From Tetracentron sinense (Eukaryota; Streptophyta; Magnoliopsida; Trochodendrales; Trochodendraceae): 64,000 nucleotides of DNA. The notes below the pieces were generated by a model. It was not told the origin of the DNA, did no database searches, and worked only from the letters and a program-made list of their open reading frames with translations. The position numbers and the translations under genes are program-made. The DNA is taken from the NCBI GenBank assembly GCA_015143295.1, contig CM026551.1:45620034-45684033 (forward strand), written 5' to 3'. The first letter of the stretch is position 1, and each line of letters begins with the position of its first letter. Shown in pieces: positions 48,495 through 59,648 of this stretch.

Positions 48495-49234
48495 GAAATT
48501 GCGCATAGAAATTCACAAAAACATGCTTTTCGACTTTTTATGATTTTAGGGTTCTCAAACCTATAAATACTCTTTATTTCGTGGAGACTTAGGTTAGAGA
48601 AACATTCTAAGCTTTTGAGGAGAACCAAAAAATGGGAAAAACCTAGGGTTTGCAAGGGCTTCCAACTAAAGAAGAAGGAATGCTTGGAAATCGAGATCCA
48701 AGGCTTTCACAAGCAATTGATTGTAAGGAAGCGATCTTAAGAGGTTTGATACTTTGTATAATTAATAATGTTAATTAATAAGAATTGCTAGTTTCAAGAT
48801 CATGATTAGGTATTGATAAATCCTAATTGTGTAGAATGATTTTATGTGATTTCAAGGATTAGATCTAAAGATCTGATATGAACTTATGGAAAGAATATTG
48901 ATAAAATGGTTGATCTTGTTTTAAATTGTTATTATTGCTAAAATATAACATGTGATGGATGATCTTGATTAATTGTGGAGGATGGGAACGAGTGATGGTT
49001 ATGAATTGATTATAGAGGATGAGATGTATGTTGATTATGGTGGAATGAATGGTAAAAGATTTACAAATTATGATTGCAATGATATTGATAACCTTATTAA
49101 CATAGTTTGATGTTAATACCATTTAAATGATAATTATTATGGTGTGATTTCACATGTTAAATTATGATTATATGCATCTAGAATGATTGAATTTCCTGAT
49201 AGGTCAATGCTTAAAGGATGATGCTATTAATAGG

Positions 49235-49920
49235 GGTGATATCGAGCCAAGCCGAGTAGTGGAGTGTTCAAGCTCGACTCGGTACACTCTACAAGTGTTC
49301 AAGCTCGGCTCGAACTCGAGTCGAGCTCCTCAACCCGTGTTCAAGCTCGACTCGTAGAAACTATTACGAACTCGACCTCGGCTCGGCTTGACTCAAGTAT
49401 TATATATTATTTATATAATATATATAATCTTAAAATTTTTTTTGACTAGGCTCGAGCTCGGCTCATCTCACAACAGCTGCTCAAGCTAACGAGCCAAGCC
49501 CCTGTCATTACCCTTTTAATTTATAGCCAACCCTTTTTCCAATTGTGGCTTGTGTTTCCGATGTGGGACTAAAAATCCACAAAGGAACACAAGCTACTGT
49601 AGAAAGTTTGTCAAGCTTCCTTGCGTTTCCAAAGGGATTTTAGTCCTACATTGGAAACTCAAGGAAATCTTGTAAAATTTTTGCCTATAAATACAACTTA
49701 GCCTTTAGGTTTTATATAATCAATATAATTGCTCACTTAACCTCTTATATATAAACGAACCGAGCTTCTATCGAGCCGAGCAGGGGTGTGTTAAAGCTCG
49801 GTTTGTTTACTAAACGAGCTCGAAAACGGTGTTGAAGCTCAGCTCGTTTACTAAATAAATGAACGATACTCGAGCTTTTAACGAGTCGAGCCTGAGTAGT
49901 TCACGAAGATTTTGTTCAAT
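49235..49920. mobile_element. Nested AGCTCG-rich DNA transposon (hAT-like) in the gypsy LTR
   Basis: Both ends carry dense CGAGCTCGGCTCGA and GAGCCGAGC motifs in both orientations (49236-49400 and 49760-49915), as in common plant non-autonomous hAT-like elements. The middle holds the inverted repeat with two promoters described at 49518-49693. Exact TIRs and duplication not found. Confidence 0.5.
49518..49693. promoter_or_regulatory. Divergent pair of snRNA-type promoters (USE + TATA)
   Basis: Minus strand: AGTCCCACATCGG (49570-49558), with CTATAAATT starting 33-34 bases downstream (49525). Plus strand: AGTCCTACATTGG (49642-49654), with TATAAATA at 49686-49693, about 32 bases downstream. The consensus USE of plant U-snRNA genes is RTCCCACATCG with TATA 33-34 bp on for Pol II. 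No snRNA body is visible downstream of either. Confidence 0.6.
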
Positions 49921-50284
49921 AACCAATCCTAGCTATTAACCTAGAATTCTCTAACTATTGTGATACGGGGCCATTATAGTGGAGTTTCAATGGTAAGGTA
50001 TCGAAACCTAAGAGATAGCCTAGATGAAAAGTTAATCATGACACGGTCAAACACAAGTCTCATGACACAATATGTTCATAATTTTTATAAGTACACTATC
50101 ATTGAGTCTGCATATGTACCCATGACTGGTAGGACCCTGGTATGAATGGTATGGACCTGGTGAAAATGTATGAGCATGAAATTTACATGCAAATGGTACA
50201 TATATGAGCATTGAATTTACATATACATGATACAGACCTAGATGATGTGACTGATAAAGCCCAGGTATGAATTGGTAAGCTTGG

Positions 50285-50460
50285 AATGGCATGAAAAAGT
50301 GGTATGAACTTTAGAATGGTATGGACCTTCGAACCCTGGTATGATAATGGTATGGACCTTGGAATGGTATGGACCTTGGAACCCTGATATGATAATGGTG
50401 TGGACCTTGGAAACCTAGTATGCTAATGGAAATTGGTATAGATCTTGTATGGACCTAATA
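50285..50460. repeat. Minisatellite of ATGGTATGGACCTTGGAA-type units
   Basis: Four to five degenerate copies of (AAT)GGTATGGACCTTGGAACCCTGGTATGAT, expanding from a simpler GGTATGAA..GACCTGG motif seen upstream from 50125. Confidence 0.7.
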
Positions 50461-51092
50461 TGAATGGACATGAGTTTGCATATGTATCACTAGTCTGCAT
50501 GAGTCATGAATATGAAAATGTCATGGAATGGTTATATGAACTGCTTATATGTTTCCGCACTTTGATATTATGAGGTATAATATGACTGAAAATGCATGTT
50601 AATTATGTTGTTAATTATGCTTTGTATCCGCTGAGTATTTTCAATGCTCAGCCAAACTGTTATTATTTAGTAGGTTCGGGTTTTAATATCTGCGCTCTAG
50701 GATCGTGGACTGAGGAGAATACAAAGAGGAGCCTGAAGGTAATCATCTTGAGGAAGAGAGGGATCTAGATAGTTGGCCCTATTATTGACGTTGTAGTTAT
50801 TTTATTTCAGTTTGAAAAAGGGTTGTATTAAAATAATTAATTTAATGTTGCTTAGGTTTTCAGTTTTGGAGTTTGTGATCAAAATGGATGATCCAGATTA
50901 ATTATGGTTAGATTGGTCATTTGTTATGGATGATGTTTTATATGGATTATCAATTGAATCTATTATTAAAGTTAAAGAACAACTTGAGACTCGTATTTTT
51001 ATGCTTTACATACTGTTGGATAAGTTGGATATACAATGTCACGGGTCCAAAGTCCTATTTTACCAATATGGGATTTTGGGGCGCGAAAGAGG

Positions 51093-51104
51093 TGGTATCA
51101 GAGT
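51093..51104 (+). other. Gypsy primer-binding site
   Basis: TGGTATCAGAGT, complementary to initiator tRNA-Met, four bases after the LTR end. The LINE inserted six bases later. Confidence 0.8.
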
Positions 51105-51139
51105 TCAAGGCATTAGTTTCCTTTTTTTCTTAAATAACG

Positions 51140-51370
51140 CCACTTAGAAGGAGTGGGGGGTTTGGCAGACCCCTACCAGTTTATTAATAGAGAAAAAATG
51201 AAGGGGGGGGGGGGGATATAAAACCTTACCCCTACAACGGACCAAACCAAAAAGAAAATTAGGGGGGGATATAAAACCTTACCCCTGACAGACACACAAA
51301 AAATTAAAATAGAACACCAAGGGGGGGGGGGGGGGGGGCATAAACTGAACCCCTTTACAAAAGACTGCAA
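51140..51370. repeat. LINE 3' UTR with tandem G-run blocks
   Basis: Three repeats pair a long G run (13, 7 and 18 Gs on the plus strand) with ATATAAAACCTTACCCC or CATAAACTGAACCCC. On the LINE sense (minus) strand these are C runs, so any G-quadruplex would form on first-strand cDNA. Confidence 0.8.
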
Positions 51371-51387
51371 CAAAAAAAAAACATAAC

Positions 51388-54300
51388 TCAAACATTATTA
51401 ACCAAACGAACGGAGCCCAAATTAGCTTGATCAAGAGAAATAAGAGAATTGAGCCGACGGTCTTGATTAGGAAAAATCTCTCCTAAATGCTGAGTATTAC
51501 AACCATGATTAGCTAGAAAATCAGCAACCATATTGACTTCCTTGAATATGTGATTAAAAGAAGAGCAAATATTCATGACTTAAGAAATCTTCTTGTTCCA
51601 ATACCACACATTCCAAAAATGATTAAATGAACCCTTCTAAGCTTGAAGTAGAGTTTTAGCATCCGACTCTACATCCACATGGAAATAGCCAAGTCTTTGG
51701 TAAATAGTAAGACCATCAAGAAGAGCTCTTGACTCAGCAACATAGTTAGTACAATGACCACAATAAACATAAACATAAAAGCATGCAATCATAGCTCCAG
51801 AATGGTCTCGCAAAATACCGCCTCCTCCTGCTAAGCCTGGATTACCTTTAGAAGCACCATCCACATTAAGTTTAATTCTGCCTTGAGGAGGCCGAAGCCA
51901 TTTGACATGATAAAGCAAAGGTCTTCTCTGAATAGAAGAACTCATAATATTAAGACAAGATAGATTCAAGTGCTTTTTATTCAGAAGAGAACCCAGCTCA
52001 ATCATCCATTTCTGAATTCTAGAAAGAATAATATCAACAGGCTTTTTCACATCTTTAAATCTACGAGCACATCTCTCTTTACAAATCTCTCAGATAATGA
52101 TGAGAGGAAGCAAAATAAGAATCACATTATTTTGTCTATCTGAAGCTCTAAACCATCTCATAAGAAGACACTGATTGGAATCACTAGCTTGAGGAGGAAC
52201 ATAACAAAGATTTCCAAAATACGTCCATATTCTTCCTGCAATATCACTTTGAAGAAATAAGTAGGTTAAAGTTTCAATATTACCTTGAGTGCGGCAAAAA
52301 TAGCAACTAGCTAAGGGGATACCAACAGTTTGAATTCTATAATCAATAGGGACAGCATACATAATGTTCCAACCAAAGATTTGAATTTTTTTGGGTATAA
52401 TATTATTCCAAACATACCTTGTCCAAAATTTTTGAGGTATAGAAGACTTGAGAGAGTACTCCCAGGTTGATTTAACATAAAATTTACCTTTAGGACATGA
52501 ATTCCATATGAAAGAATCATTTGTGTCAGAAGTAAAAAAAACCTGCATTTCTAATATCAGTCTTAAGAGAGTCAGATAAATAATCAGAAACAAGACTAAA
52601 ATCCAATCTCCCATTACCATCAAGCATATCCGAAATTGAAGGAAAATTATTTGGAATATTAGTAGTATTAACAATAAGAGGTTCATTCCCAAACTACCAA
52701 TCAAGTCAAAAATTAATTTTCAAACCATCACCAATTAAAGCAGTGGACTTGCAAACCACATCCTTACAAAATTGAGTAATATTCATCCAAGTTTTAGAAG
52801 ACCTAGTATGCGAATTGACATACCAAATATGATTGAATTGATATTTAGATTTAAAAAATTTTGACCAGAGATTATCAGATTGGTAAAGCTTCCAAGCTTG
52901 TTTCATTCTGAAGGCTAAACAAAATTCATGTATTTTCCTGATACCCAGACCACCTTTAGAAGTTGGGAGAGCACAAGAATTCCAATTAATCCAATGTCTT
53001 TTTTTGGAATCAATCCTATTATTCCAAAAAAATTTAGCCATAGATCTGTCAATGAGGGTAATGATAGCTTTAGCGACATGAATCCCAGTTAAAACATGAG
53101 TAGGAATAGAAGACAAAACATGTTTAATAAGAATGAGCCTACCACCTATAGATAAGTACTTAACTTTCCATCCCTCAATCTTACTAAGAATTTTGTCTTT
53201 AAATTATTAAAGTAACAATTTTTTAACCTACCTTTGTAAAAGGGAACACCAAGATAAGTGAATGGAAAAGTCTTATTAGGAATACCCACCCAATTTAAGA
53301 TAGCAGCTCTTCTCGCCCTAGATAGTTTGGGAGAATAATAAAAGGCGCTTTTAGTACGATTTATCAATTAGCCAGAATATTTCTCATAAGAAGAGATAAA
53401 ATCAAAGATTGTTTTAATACTTTGCTTTCTACCATTGCAAAATATTAAGGTATCATCTGCAAATAGGAGGTGAGAAATTGGAACACCATATCTTCCTAGT
53501 TTATAATTCAAAGAGAGTCTCTCAGATATATATTTCAGCCCCTGCTAAGAACTTCCTCAGCCAAAATAAATAGAGCAAGAGAAAGGGGATCACCTTGACG
53601 AAGATCACGAGAACTCTGAAAAAAACCTTGAAGACTACCATTAATAATAATAGAAAAGGATTGGTTAAATAGGCAACCTTGAATTAATCTGGTAACTGAA
53701 TTATTGAAACTCATCTTTTGAAGAACAACAATAATGAAATTCTATTCCATACGATCATAAGCCTTAGTCATATCCAGTTTGAAGATAATATTACCTCCCA
53801 TGGATTTCCTATCAATATCCTGCACTATCTCTTGAGCTAAATTAATATTATCAGTAATATTTCTTCCCTTCACAAAACCACTTTGTTGTTTAGAAATGAT
53901 GTTAGGAAGTATAATACCAATCCGATCAGTCAGTATTCGCGAGTTGATCTTAAGAAAATTACGAAGACTGATAGATCTGAAATCTAAAAATGACAAAGGG
54001 GAACTATATTTGAGGATAAGAGCAATGACAGTAGCATTAATAGCTTTAGGAATATCCGCATAAACAAAGAAATAAGTAATATCACTAAGAAGATCTTCTT
54101 TAATGATATTCCAGCAAGACTGGTAAAAATGACTTGAAAATCCATCCGGGCCAGGGGCACTATTAGCAGACATACTAAAAACAAAATTTTTAATTTCTTC
54201 TAGGGAAGGAGAATTAGAGATGGAAATATTATCAACCTCCGTAATAAGACAAGGAATGTGGTTAATAATATTTTGATCTACTGAGCAATTAGTAGAGGTT

Positions 54301-55562
54301 AATAATTCCTTGAGAAATGAAACAGCAGCATTACCAATATCTTCTCTCGAATCCAACCAATTTCCTTGAGAATTTTGGATTCGAGATATGCAATTTTTTC
54401 CCCTTCTAGAATTGGTAACCATATGAAAAAATCTGGTATTATTATCCCCTTCTTGAAGCCATCTAATTCTAAACTTTTGACGACAGAAAATCTCTTCATA
54501 TAAAAGGATATTTTGCATTTCATCTTTAAGATTATTTAATTGAAAAAATTTCTCTACATCCCAAGTATTTTGAATTTCTACCTCAAGACAGCTAATTTGA
54601 ATATCTAATTCTTTAATTTTTTGAAAAATATTACCAAAGACATTCTTATTCCAACTTTTTAGAGCAATTTTAAGTCTTTTAAGCTTTAAAAAGGACATAA
54701 GAGGAGGATTAGCAGATATGGGAATACCCCAAGAACTAGAAACAAGTCTATGAAAATTAGAATGATGAATCCACATCTGTTGAAATTTAAACGTTGAAGC
54801 ACATCTACTATTATCTTTTTCAAAAGTAAAAAGAAGGGGAGAATGATCAGAAGATAACCTGGCTAGATGAGAAATAGTAGTATGAGAGAAGTTTAGACTC
54901 CACTCAGAGCTTAAAAGCACGCGATCTAATCTAGCATGGATACGATGCAAACCTTCCTGGTTATTACACCATGTGAATTTTATTTCAATTAAAACCAGCA
55001 TCCAGCATACCAAGATCATTAATCATATTGTTAAAATCCGTGAGAGAATCCATATTAACATCTCTCCCTCCCAATTTTTCATCAGTTCTGGCAATAGTAT
55101 TAAAGTCTCCCCCAATGAAAAAATGACCTGGAAAAGAAGAGAAACAAGCACAAAGCACCGACCAAAGAGATACACGTTCTCTACTAGTGCATTTAGCATA
55201 GATAAAAGCACATCTGATGGAAGTAAAATTTATAGAAGAGACATCAACAACAAAAATTTGATCAGAAGATGATACAAAGGAAACTTGAAGATGGCTCTTC
55301 CAAAAGAGCCAAATCTTAGCATGAGAAACTTGAGAATCCACCAAAAGAGCCAAATCTTAGCATGAGAAACTTGAGAATCCATATGTTTATCCATACCTAT
55401 AAAAGAGTAGACTTCTTGAAGGAAATCAAAATTCTTTTTAGGTTCCATAATAGCCGTGAGCAAAATATTGTTAGAAGATATTAACTGTTTTAATCTAGAC
55501 TTAGAAGCTAAGTTACCAATTCCTCGAATATTCCAAATAAGAAAATTATTCATTAATAACAT
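51388..55562 (-). pseudogene. LINE ORF2 (endonuclease - RT - zf-RVT - RNase H)
   Basis: It begins NFLIWNIRGIGN at 55550 (AP-endonuclease start), EPKKNF; then IKFTWCN..LDRVLLS. RT holds SANSAPGPDGFSSHFYQSCW, QQSGFVKGRNI, FKLDMTKAYDRME, LLFADDTLIF (FADD near 53452-53463) and KSAFYYSPKL. The zf-RVT region is near 52300-52900. RNase H has LNVDGASKGNPG, AESRALLDG, VESDAKTL and the HIFKEVNMVADFLANHG end. A 41-bp tandem duplication at 55300-55381 shifts the endonuclease frame. Further breaks lie near 53740, 53370, 52705 and 52090. Inactive. Confidence 0.9.
55300..55381. repeat. 41-bp perfect tandem duplication in the LINE endonuclease
   Basis: Copies 55300-55340 and 55341-55381 (starting CCAAAAGAGCC) are identical. 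Forty-one is not a multiple of three, so the frame breaks. Identity of the copies points to a recent event. Confidence 0.95.
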
Positions 55563-55848
55563 TGATGGGATTAGTGACCAAGGATAGACCCGCAGATCTA
55601 GATTGGGTAATTCTATCAGATGAAAGCATAACTTTGCTATTTTAGGATTTGTTCTTGGGAGCTATATATTGATGGGCGGAGAAAATTTCAGATTTTAGCA
55701 ACCTTTGGGAAAACTTTTTCCCTTCTTCCCTAAAAGAGTCAATATTCTTAAACATACAAACTTCAAATTCAGAGTGATATTCAAAAGTTTGAAAATGTTC
55801 CCAAAGAATATTTCTCAAGTTAGAGCAATCACTAATAATAGGGGTTCC

Positions 55849-57407
55849 TTATAAGGTTTTAATCAAATTCAGCCACATACGATAATGATTAGATTTATGA
55901 AAACAAAATCGATTTTTTCCATTATCAGTAAGATTAAGCCCTCTAATTTCAGAATCTGAGAGGATGTTTCTACTATTCATTAAAGAATCATTCCTAACCG
56001 ATTCTACCAAAGAAAACTCATTAGATTTGGAAGTGTTCAAATCGCAAATAGCATTCGAAGGAGAGGAACAAGTCCCTTCCTCATCCAAAAAAAGAATTTC
56101 TTCATTACTTTCTATAGTTTTACCCGATTTATTCCTCTTAGATTCTAAACTCTTTAAGATATTATTATTTAAACTTTTTGAAATCAAACCTGTATACGAA
56201 GTAACTAATGGAACTGATATGACTTCATTACCTTTCTCCACTTCCGTTCCTGTCATGATTGAAGTAGGCGGGCCACTAGATCTGTGAAGATGAACTGTAG
56301 ATGAAGGGGGTAAAAGAAACTGAATTTAATTAGAAATAAATCCTTACTATTACCTTCTTCCTTTTCGTGCACTGTCTTGGAGATATCACTAGATTGTTGT
56401 TTATGCTTAACAGTAGAATCTGCTACTGTTATGGGATCTTTGAAACCTTCACCAAAGTTAATTTCCAGTATATTTTGATTAGTAGCCATATGAGGATCTT
56501 TGCTAGATGTTTCCAAAGTGGATTTTGGGAAGTTAGAGATGGGAGCAGCTTGTTTCACCACCTAGATTTTATCATTCCTACTTTTATCTCCTTCAACCTC
56601 TTTGCGATCAATGATCCTAAACTTACCTCTGCCTTTTCCCGCTGAACAATTGTGCAAACCGTGACTAAGTTTCTTATAGTGGGGACAAAACAAAAAGTTT
56701 TTTTCATATTCAATTTCTTGCCAACATCCATGATCCCTGATACCCAGCCAAAACCTTTCTGGATTTTGCTTGAGAAGATCTATTTCATTACAAACTCTAG
56801 CCACACTCAGCCTGGAGAAAGATTTGATTGCTCCATCTGTTTTTAAAACCTTTCTTATGATACTTCCTATAGATCTTAAGGCTGAATCATTAAAAAGATG
56901 AAGAGGAAGGTTTGAAAAACTCACCCATATCGGAACTATAGACGGTTCTACACCAGAGACGAATGAAGGAGTCCATTTAAAAAATCGAAACAGACAACCA
57001 TTTATATAGAACACCTCTCTGAGCCAAATCATTAGGAAATCTTCTTTGGAAGAAAATCTGAATAATAAATGGCGCAAGTCTAAGAACCCCATAGAAAAAT
57101 CTAACCGAACACTTGTAGATTTCTTCATGAAAGACTTGATAACATCTAAAGATGGTCTACCATAAGAACACTTTTCTATCAAGGATAACTGGTGGGGGGC
57201 TGCTAGTGTTGAGGTTTCCTCCTTCGAAAAGAAAATGACTGGTTCTCCCTTGTATATAACGGATTGTTTGAATGGAATGGAAGGTTGAGAACTTGCAGAT
57301 ACTCTAGCGTGGCCTCCTACAACAGCAGCATATGAGAGAGGAGGGGGATCCGGCGGCCGTGATGAAGTTCCTCTCTCCAGGTTGTCGGCAACCCTAGGGT
57401 TTGCCAT
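55849..57407 (-). pseudogene. LINE ORF1 (DUF4283 and zinc knuckle)
   Basis: Start at 57407 (MANPRVADNLERG). The DUF4283 region covers about residues 60-200 (DLRHLLFRFSSKEDF, FFKWTPSFV, PIWVSFSNLPLHLF). A CCHC_4-like finger FCPHYKKLSHGLHNC has its second Cys changed to Tyr. A stop at 56562 splits the reading; the lower-complexity tail continues in 56561-56253 and 56256-55849. ORF1 proteins of plant L1 elements bind the element RNA. Confidence 0.85.
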
Positions 57408-57752
57408 AGAACATGATGGAAAACTTTCTCAAAATAGATGCTAACATACACCAAAAAAATAACTGTGCTAACTTGCACCTCCAGAGCAAAATACTCAAAC
57501 CTCTAAATTCTGGTTGGTCGTATCTGCATTAGTTCCCTTAGGGATAAGACATTAAACAAAACTTAGTAAAGCAACATCATGAATAAAACACTAGATTTGT
57601 CTTGGCTTAAGACTTGAGTGTTAGTCTTATGTGTACAATTTTCCATTGAGGAGACCAAGGTCGTGGATTTTAGGGTAGAGGTAATGGAGAGGGAGCTCCA
57701 GTAGGTCATGATCAGCCTAACTTGACTTAAGTTTTGGGGTCCATTGCTGAAA

Positions 57753-58485
57753 CAATGGCGCTCCTTGCAGTTAGGAAGCCTACTGCTATTCCAGTTGCTA
57801 CACCTGCACCTCCTCCACCCAGAGCACCAACAGAGATTGAGGCTTTTTGAAGGTTAAGGCCATGAGCATTTTATAGGACTACGGACCCAATAAGAAGCCT
57901 GGATAATGTAGTTAGAGAAGATGTTCTCCATCTTGTCACCCATGAAAGCAGAAATGGTAGCTTGGGTTGCCTTCATCATGGAAGACGAAGTTGAACACTG
58001 GTGGAGATCCGCTGTGAGGAGTAGAGACTTGACAAGGGCAGGTCAAGTATGGACATGGGGAGAATTCCTTGATGTCTTTTACAAGAAGTATTTCCCAATT
58101 GTAGTCGAAGAAAGGAAAGAAGGAGAGTTTTTCACTCTAGAATAAAGGACTATGACAGTGGTCGAGTATGAGACCAAATTTCCAGAGCTTTTGAGGTTTG
58201 CCCCTTACATGATTGCAACAGAGGTGATGAAGGCCAGAAAATTTGAAAGGGGACTAAGGGACTACATTCGAGACAGGGTATCTATGTTTCGACTCGAGAC
58301 TTTTGCGGAAGTAAATGACAGAGCACAGTTAGTAGAGAAAAATTCAGATAAATTCTTGAGGAAAAGGGAGATGAACCAGAAGGAGAGGTTCAATAGGGGA
58401 TAATTGAGCAGGATGCGCCCACATGATAAGAGGCCTAAATTTCTAGGTCAAGCACCAGTTGCCTCAGGGTCCCAGACGACTTACA
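57753..58485 (+). pseudogene. Ty3/gypsy gag remnant
   Basis: The start-like MALLAVRKPTAIP is followed by shifts. Then retrotransposon gag: VAWVAFIMEDEVEHWWRSA, TWGEFLDVFYKKYFP, GEFFTLE, a stop at 58143 (usual Gln), MTVVEYETKFPELLRFAPY, KARKFERGLRDYIRDRV, VEKN..FLRKREMNQKERF and a stop at 58401. A further in-frame stretch (KRPKFLGQAPVASGSQTTYT) runs into the chimeric repeat at 58464. It belongs with the LTR and PBS left of the LINE. Confidence 0.85.
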
Positions 58486-59233
58486 CTCCAAATTATTATC
58501 CAAAAATAAACGATATCTTCTAACATGGAAAAAATAAAAATAAAGGGTAGGTCTCATTAAAGGTAGTCCTTTCCACTTGGGAGAAAAGTATTCCTAGGGT
58601 AAATCGGTAATTTTAGGCTAAACTATGATGTCAGATGTAAGAAGATATTCTTTTTTATTTTGGTATTCAAAAAATATTCAATCGGGTTGGACTTAGGATC
58701 GTCGTCTCTAGCTATAGCCAGATCAGACGTCTTCTCTAATTGCAATGTTATCATGCCAAGTGCTTAAAATAACTGAAATTTATAACACCTTAACCATTTT
58801 CCTTCAGTCAGTTACTTTCGAATTGGGCAGTTATGGGACACATGGCATGATAGCATTGTAGCTAAAGAGGATGTTTCTGGCTATAGCCAGTGATGATCCT
58901 AAGTCTTGGGTTGGGGTATAAGAGCGAACACCCAACTTAAAAATGCAAGCTAAACATAGTGGATCTATCAAGACCCACATGTTGAGGGAATGGAATCTAA
59001 ACACCACTGATAATTTTTTTAAATACCACTAATAAGGGATATGTTGGATAAATTAGGCTAAATCCCTACACACATAACCAGTTAAAAACACATATAGATA
59101 ATAATGGATAATTAATCAAGCAATTTAGTTAATTAATTATAATTGAGAATCACTTCACTACGAGGCGCTACAATGAGCCTTTCTTGAAGATAGTCGAAGC
59201 CTCCCATGTGCAAGGGATGTGGCAGCACTATCT
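58464..59233. repeat. Chimeric repeat, copy B (matches 24083-25062)
   Basis: It starts within gag reading (SGSQTTYTPNYYP) and runs collinear with copy A to CACTATCT. It lacks about 200 bases present in A. It contains the foldback MITE at 58688-58905. Confidence 0.85.
58688..58905. repeat. Foldback MITE inside copy B
   Basis: GACTTAGGATCGTCGTC.. on the left and ..GATGATCCTAAGTC on the right, with GGCTATAGCCAG near both ends. It is flanked by CGGGTTGG and TGGGTTGG-like repeats, hinting at an 8-9-bp duplication (Mutator-like). Confidence 0.7.
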
Positions 59234-59648
59234 CCAGGATACAACTCAGCTCAGATTCTTTTCGGTCTTCCCAATGTGTTTGCACTACTCGGTAAAAGAC
59301 GGGGTACTGATCTTCCTTTAGGATGCCCTGTAAAATTAATTATACATCTAAATAATCACTTTATTTAGGTTTTGCCAATTATCCAAATGTTTTAAAGTCC
59401 CAACAGATTAATTGGTCAATTTTTGAAATAACTATTTTACCTCTCATAGGGTTTTTTTGGTTACAGGGTTAGGCCCACTCTGGTTTAGTTTAATTCTAGT
59501 TCTAACCTATTTTAGATTAGGCATGCTCCTAGTCTGATGAGTTAAGATATTGGTTTTGATTAGAATCAATCTTGCATAAAATCTATTTCTGGTTTGCCAG
59601 AATCAATTATGTTATTAATCCTGTTTGGTTACAAATGTAGAGTTAATC
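59234..59648. other. No feature seen
   Basis: AT-rich sequence without ORF or recognisable repeat, between copy B and the second gypsy-like LTR. Confidence 0.4.

Larger units (their letters stand above)
48235..51088 (+). mobile_element. Ty3/gypsy 5' LTR
   Basis: It starts TGTAGAAACCC at 48235 and ends near TTTTGGGGCGCGAAA, the common end of plant gypsy LTRs, just before a PBS. TATAAATA is at 48562 and GATCGATC-type palindromes lie at 48354-48494. A CT/purine-rich leader follows. It contains a nested AGCTCG-type element (49235-49920) and a minisatellite (50285-50460). Confidence 0.6.
51122..57525 (-). mobile_element. L1-type LINE with RNase H domain
   Basis: Target duplication: GCATTAGTTTCC (51110-51121) on the left and GCATTAGTTCCC (57526-57537) on the right. 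A T run (poly(A) of the minus-strand element) begins at 51122. ORF1 starts at 57407; ORF2 runs from 55562 to 51388 with endonuclease, RT, zinc-knuckle and RNase H regions. Nearly full length but crippled by shifts and stops. It lies between the PBS and gag of a gypsy element. Confidence 0.9.

Noticed and set aside
49501-49760. Cassandra-type TRIM (5S promoter in LTR)
   Set aside because: No 5S rRNA A/C-box sequence; the motifs fit snRNA USE plus TATA instead.
51200-51340. Assembly gap or vector artefact at long G runs
   Set aside because: The runs recur with conserved neighbouring tags in a LINE 3' UTR position, so they look real, although run lengths may be inaccurate.
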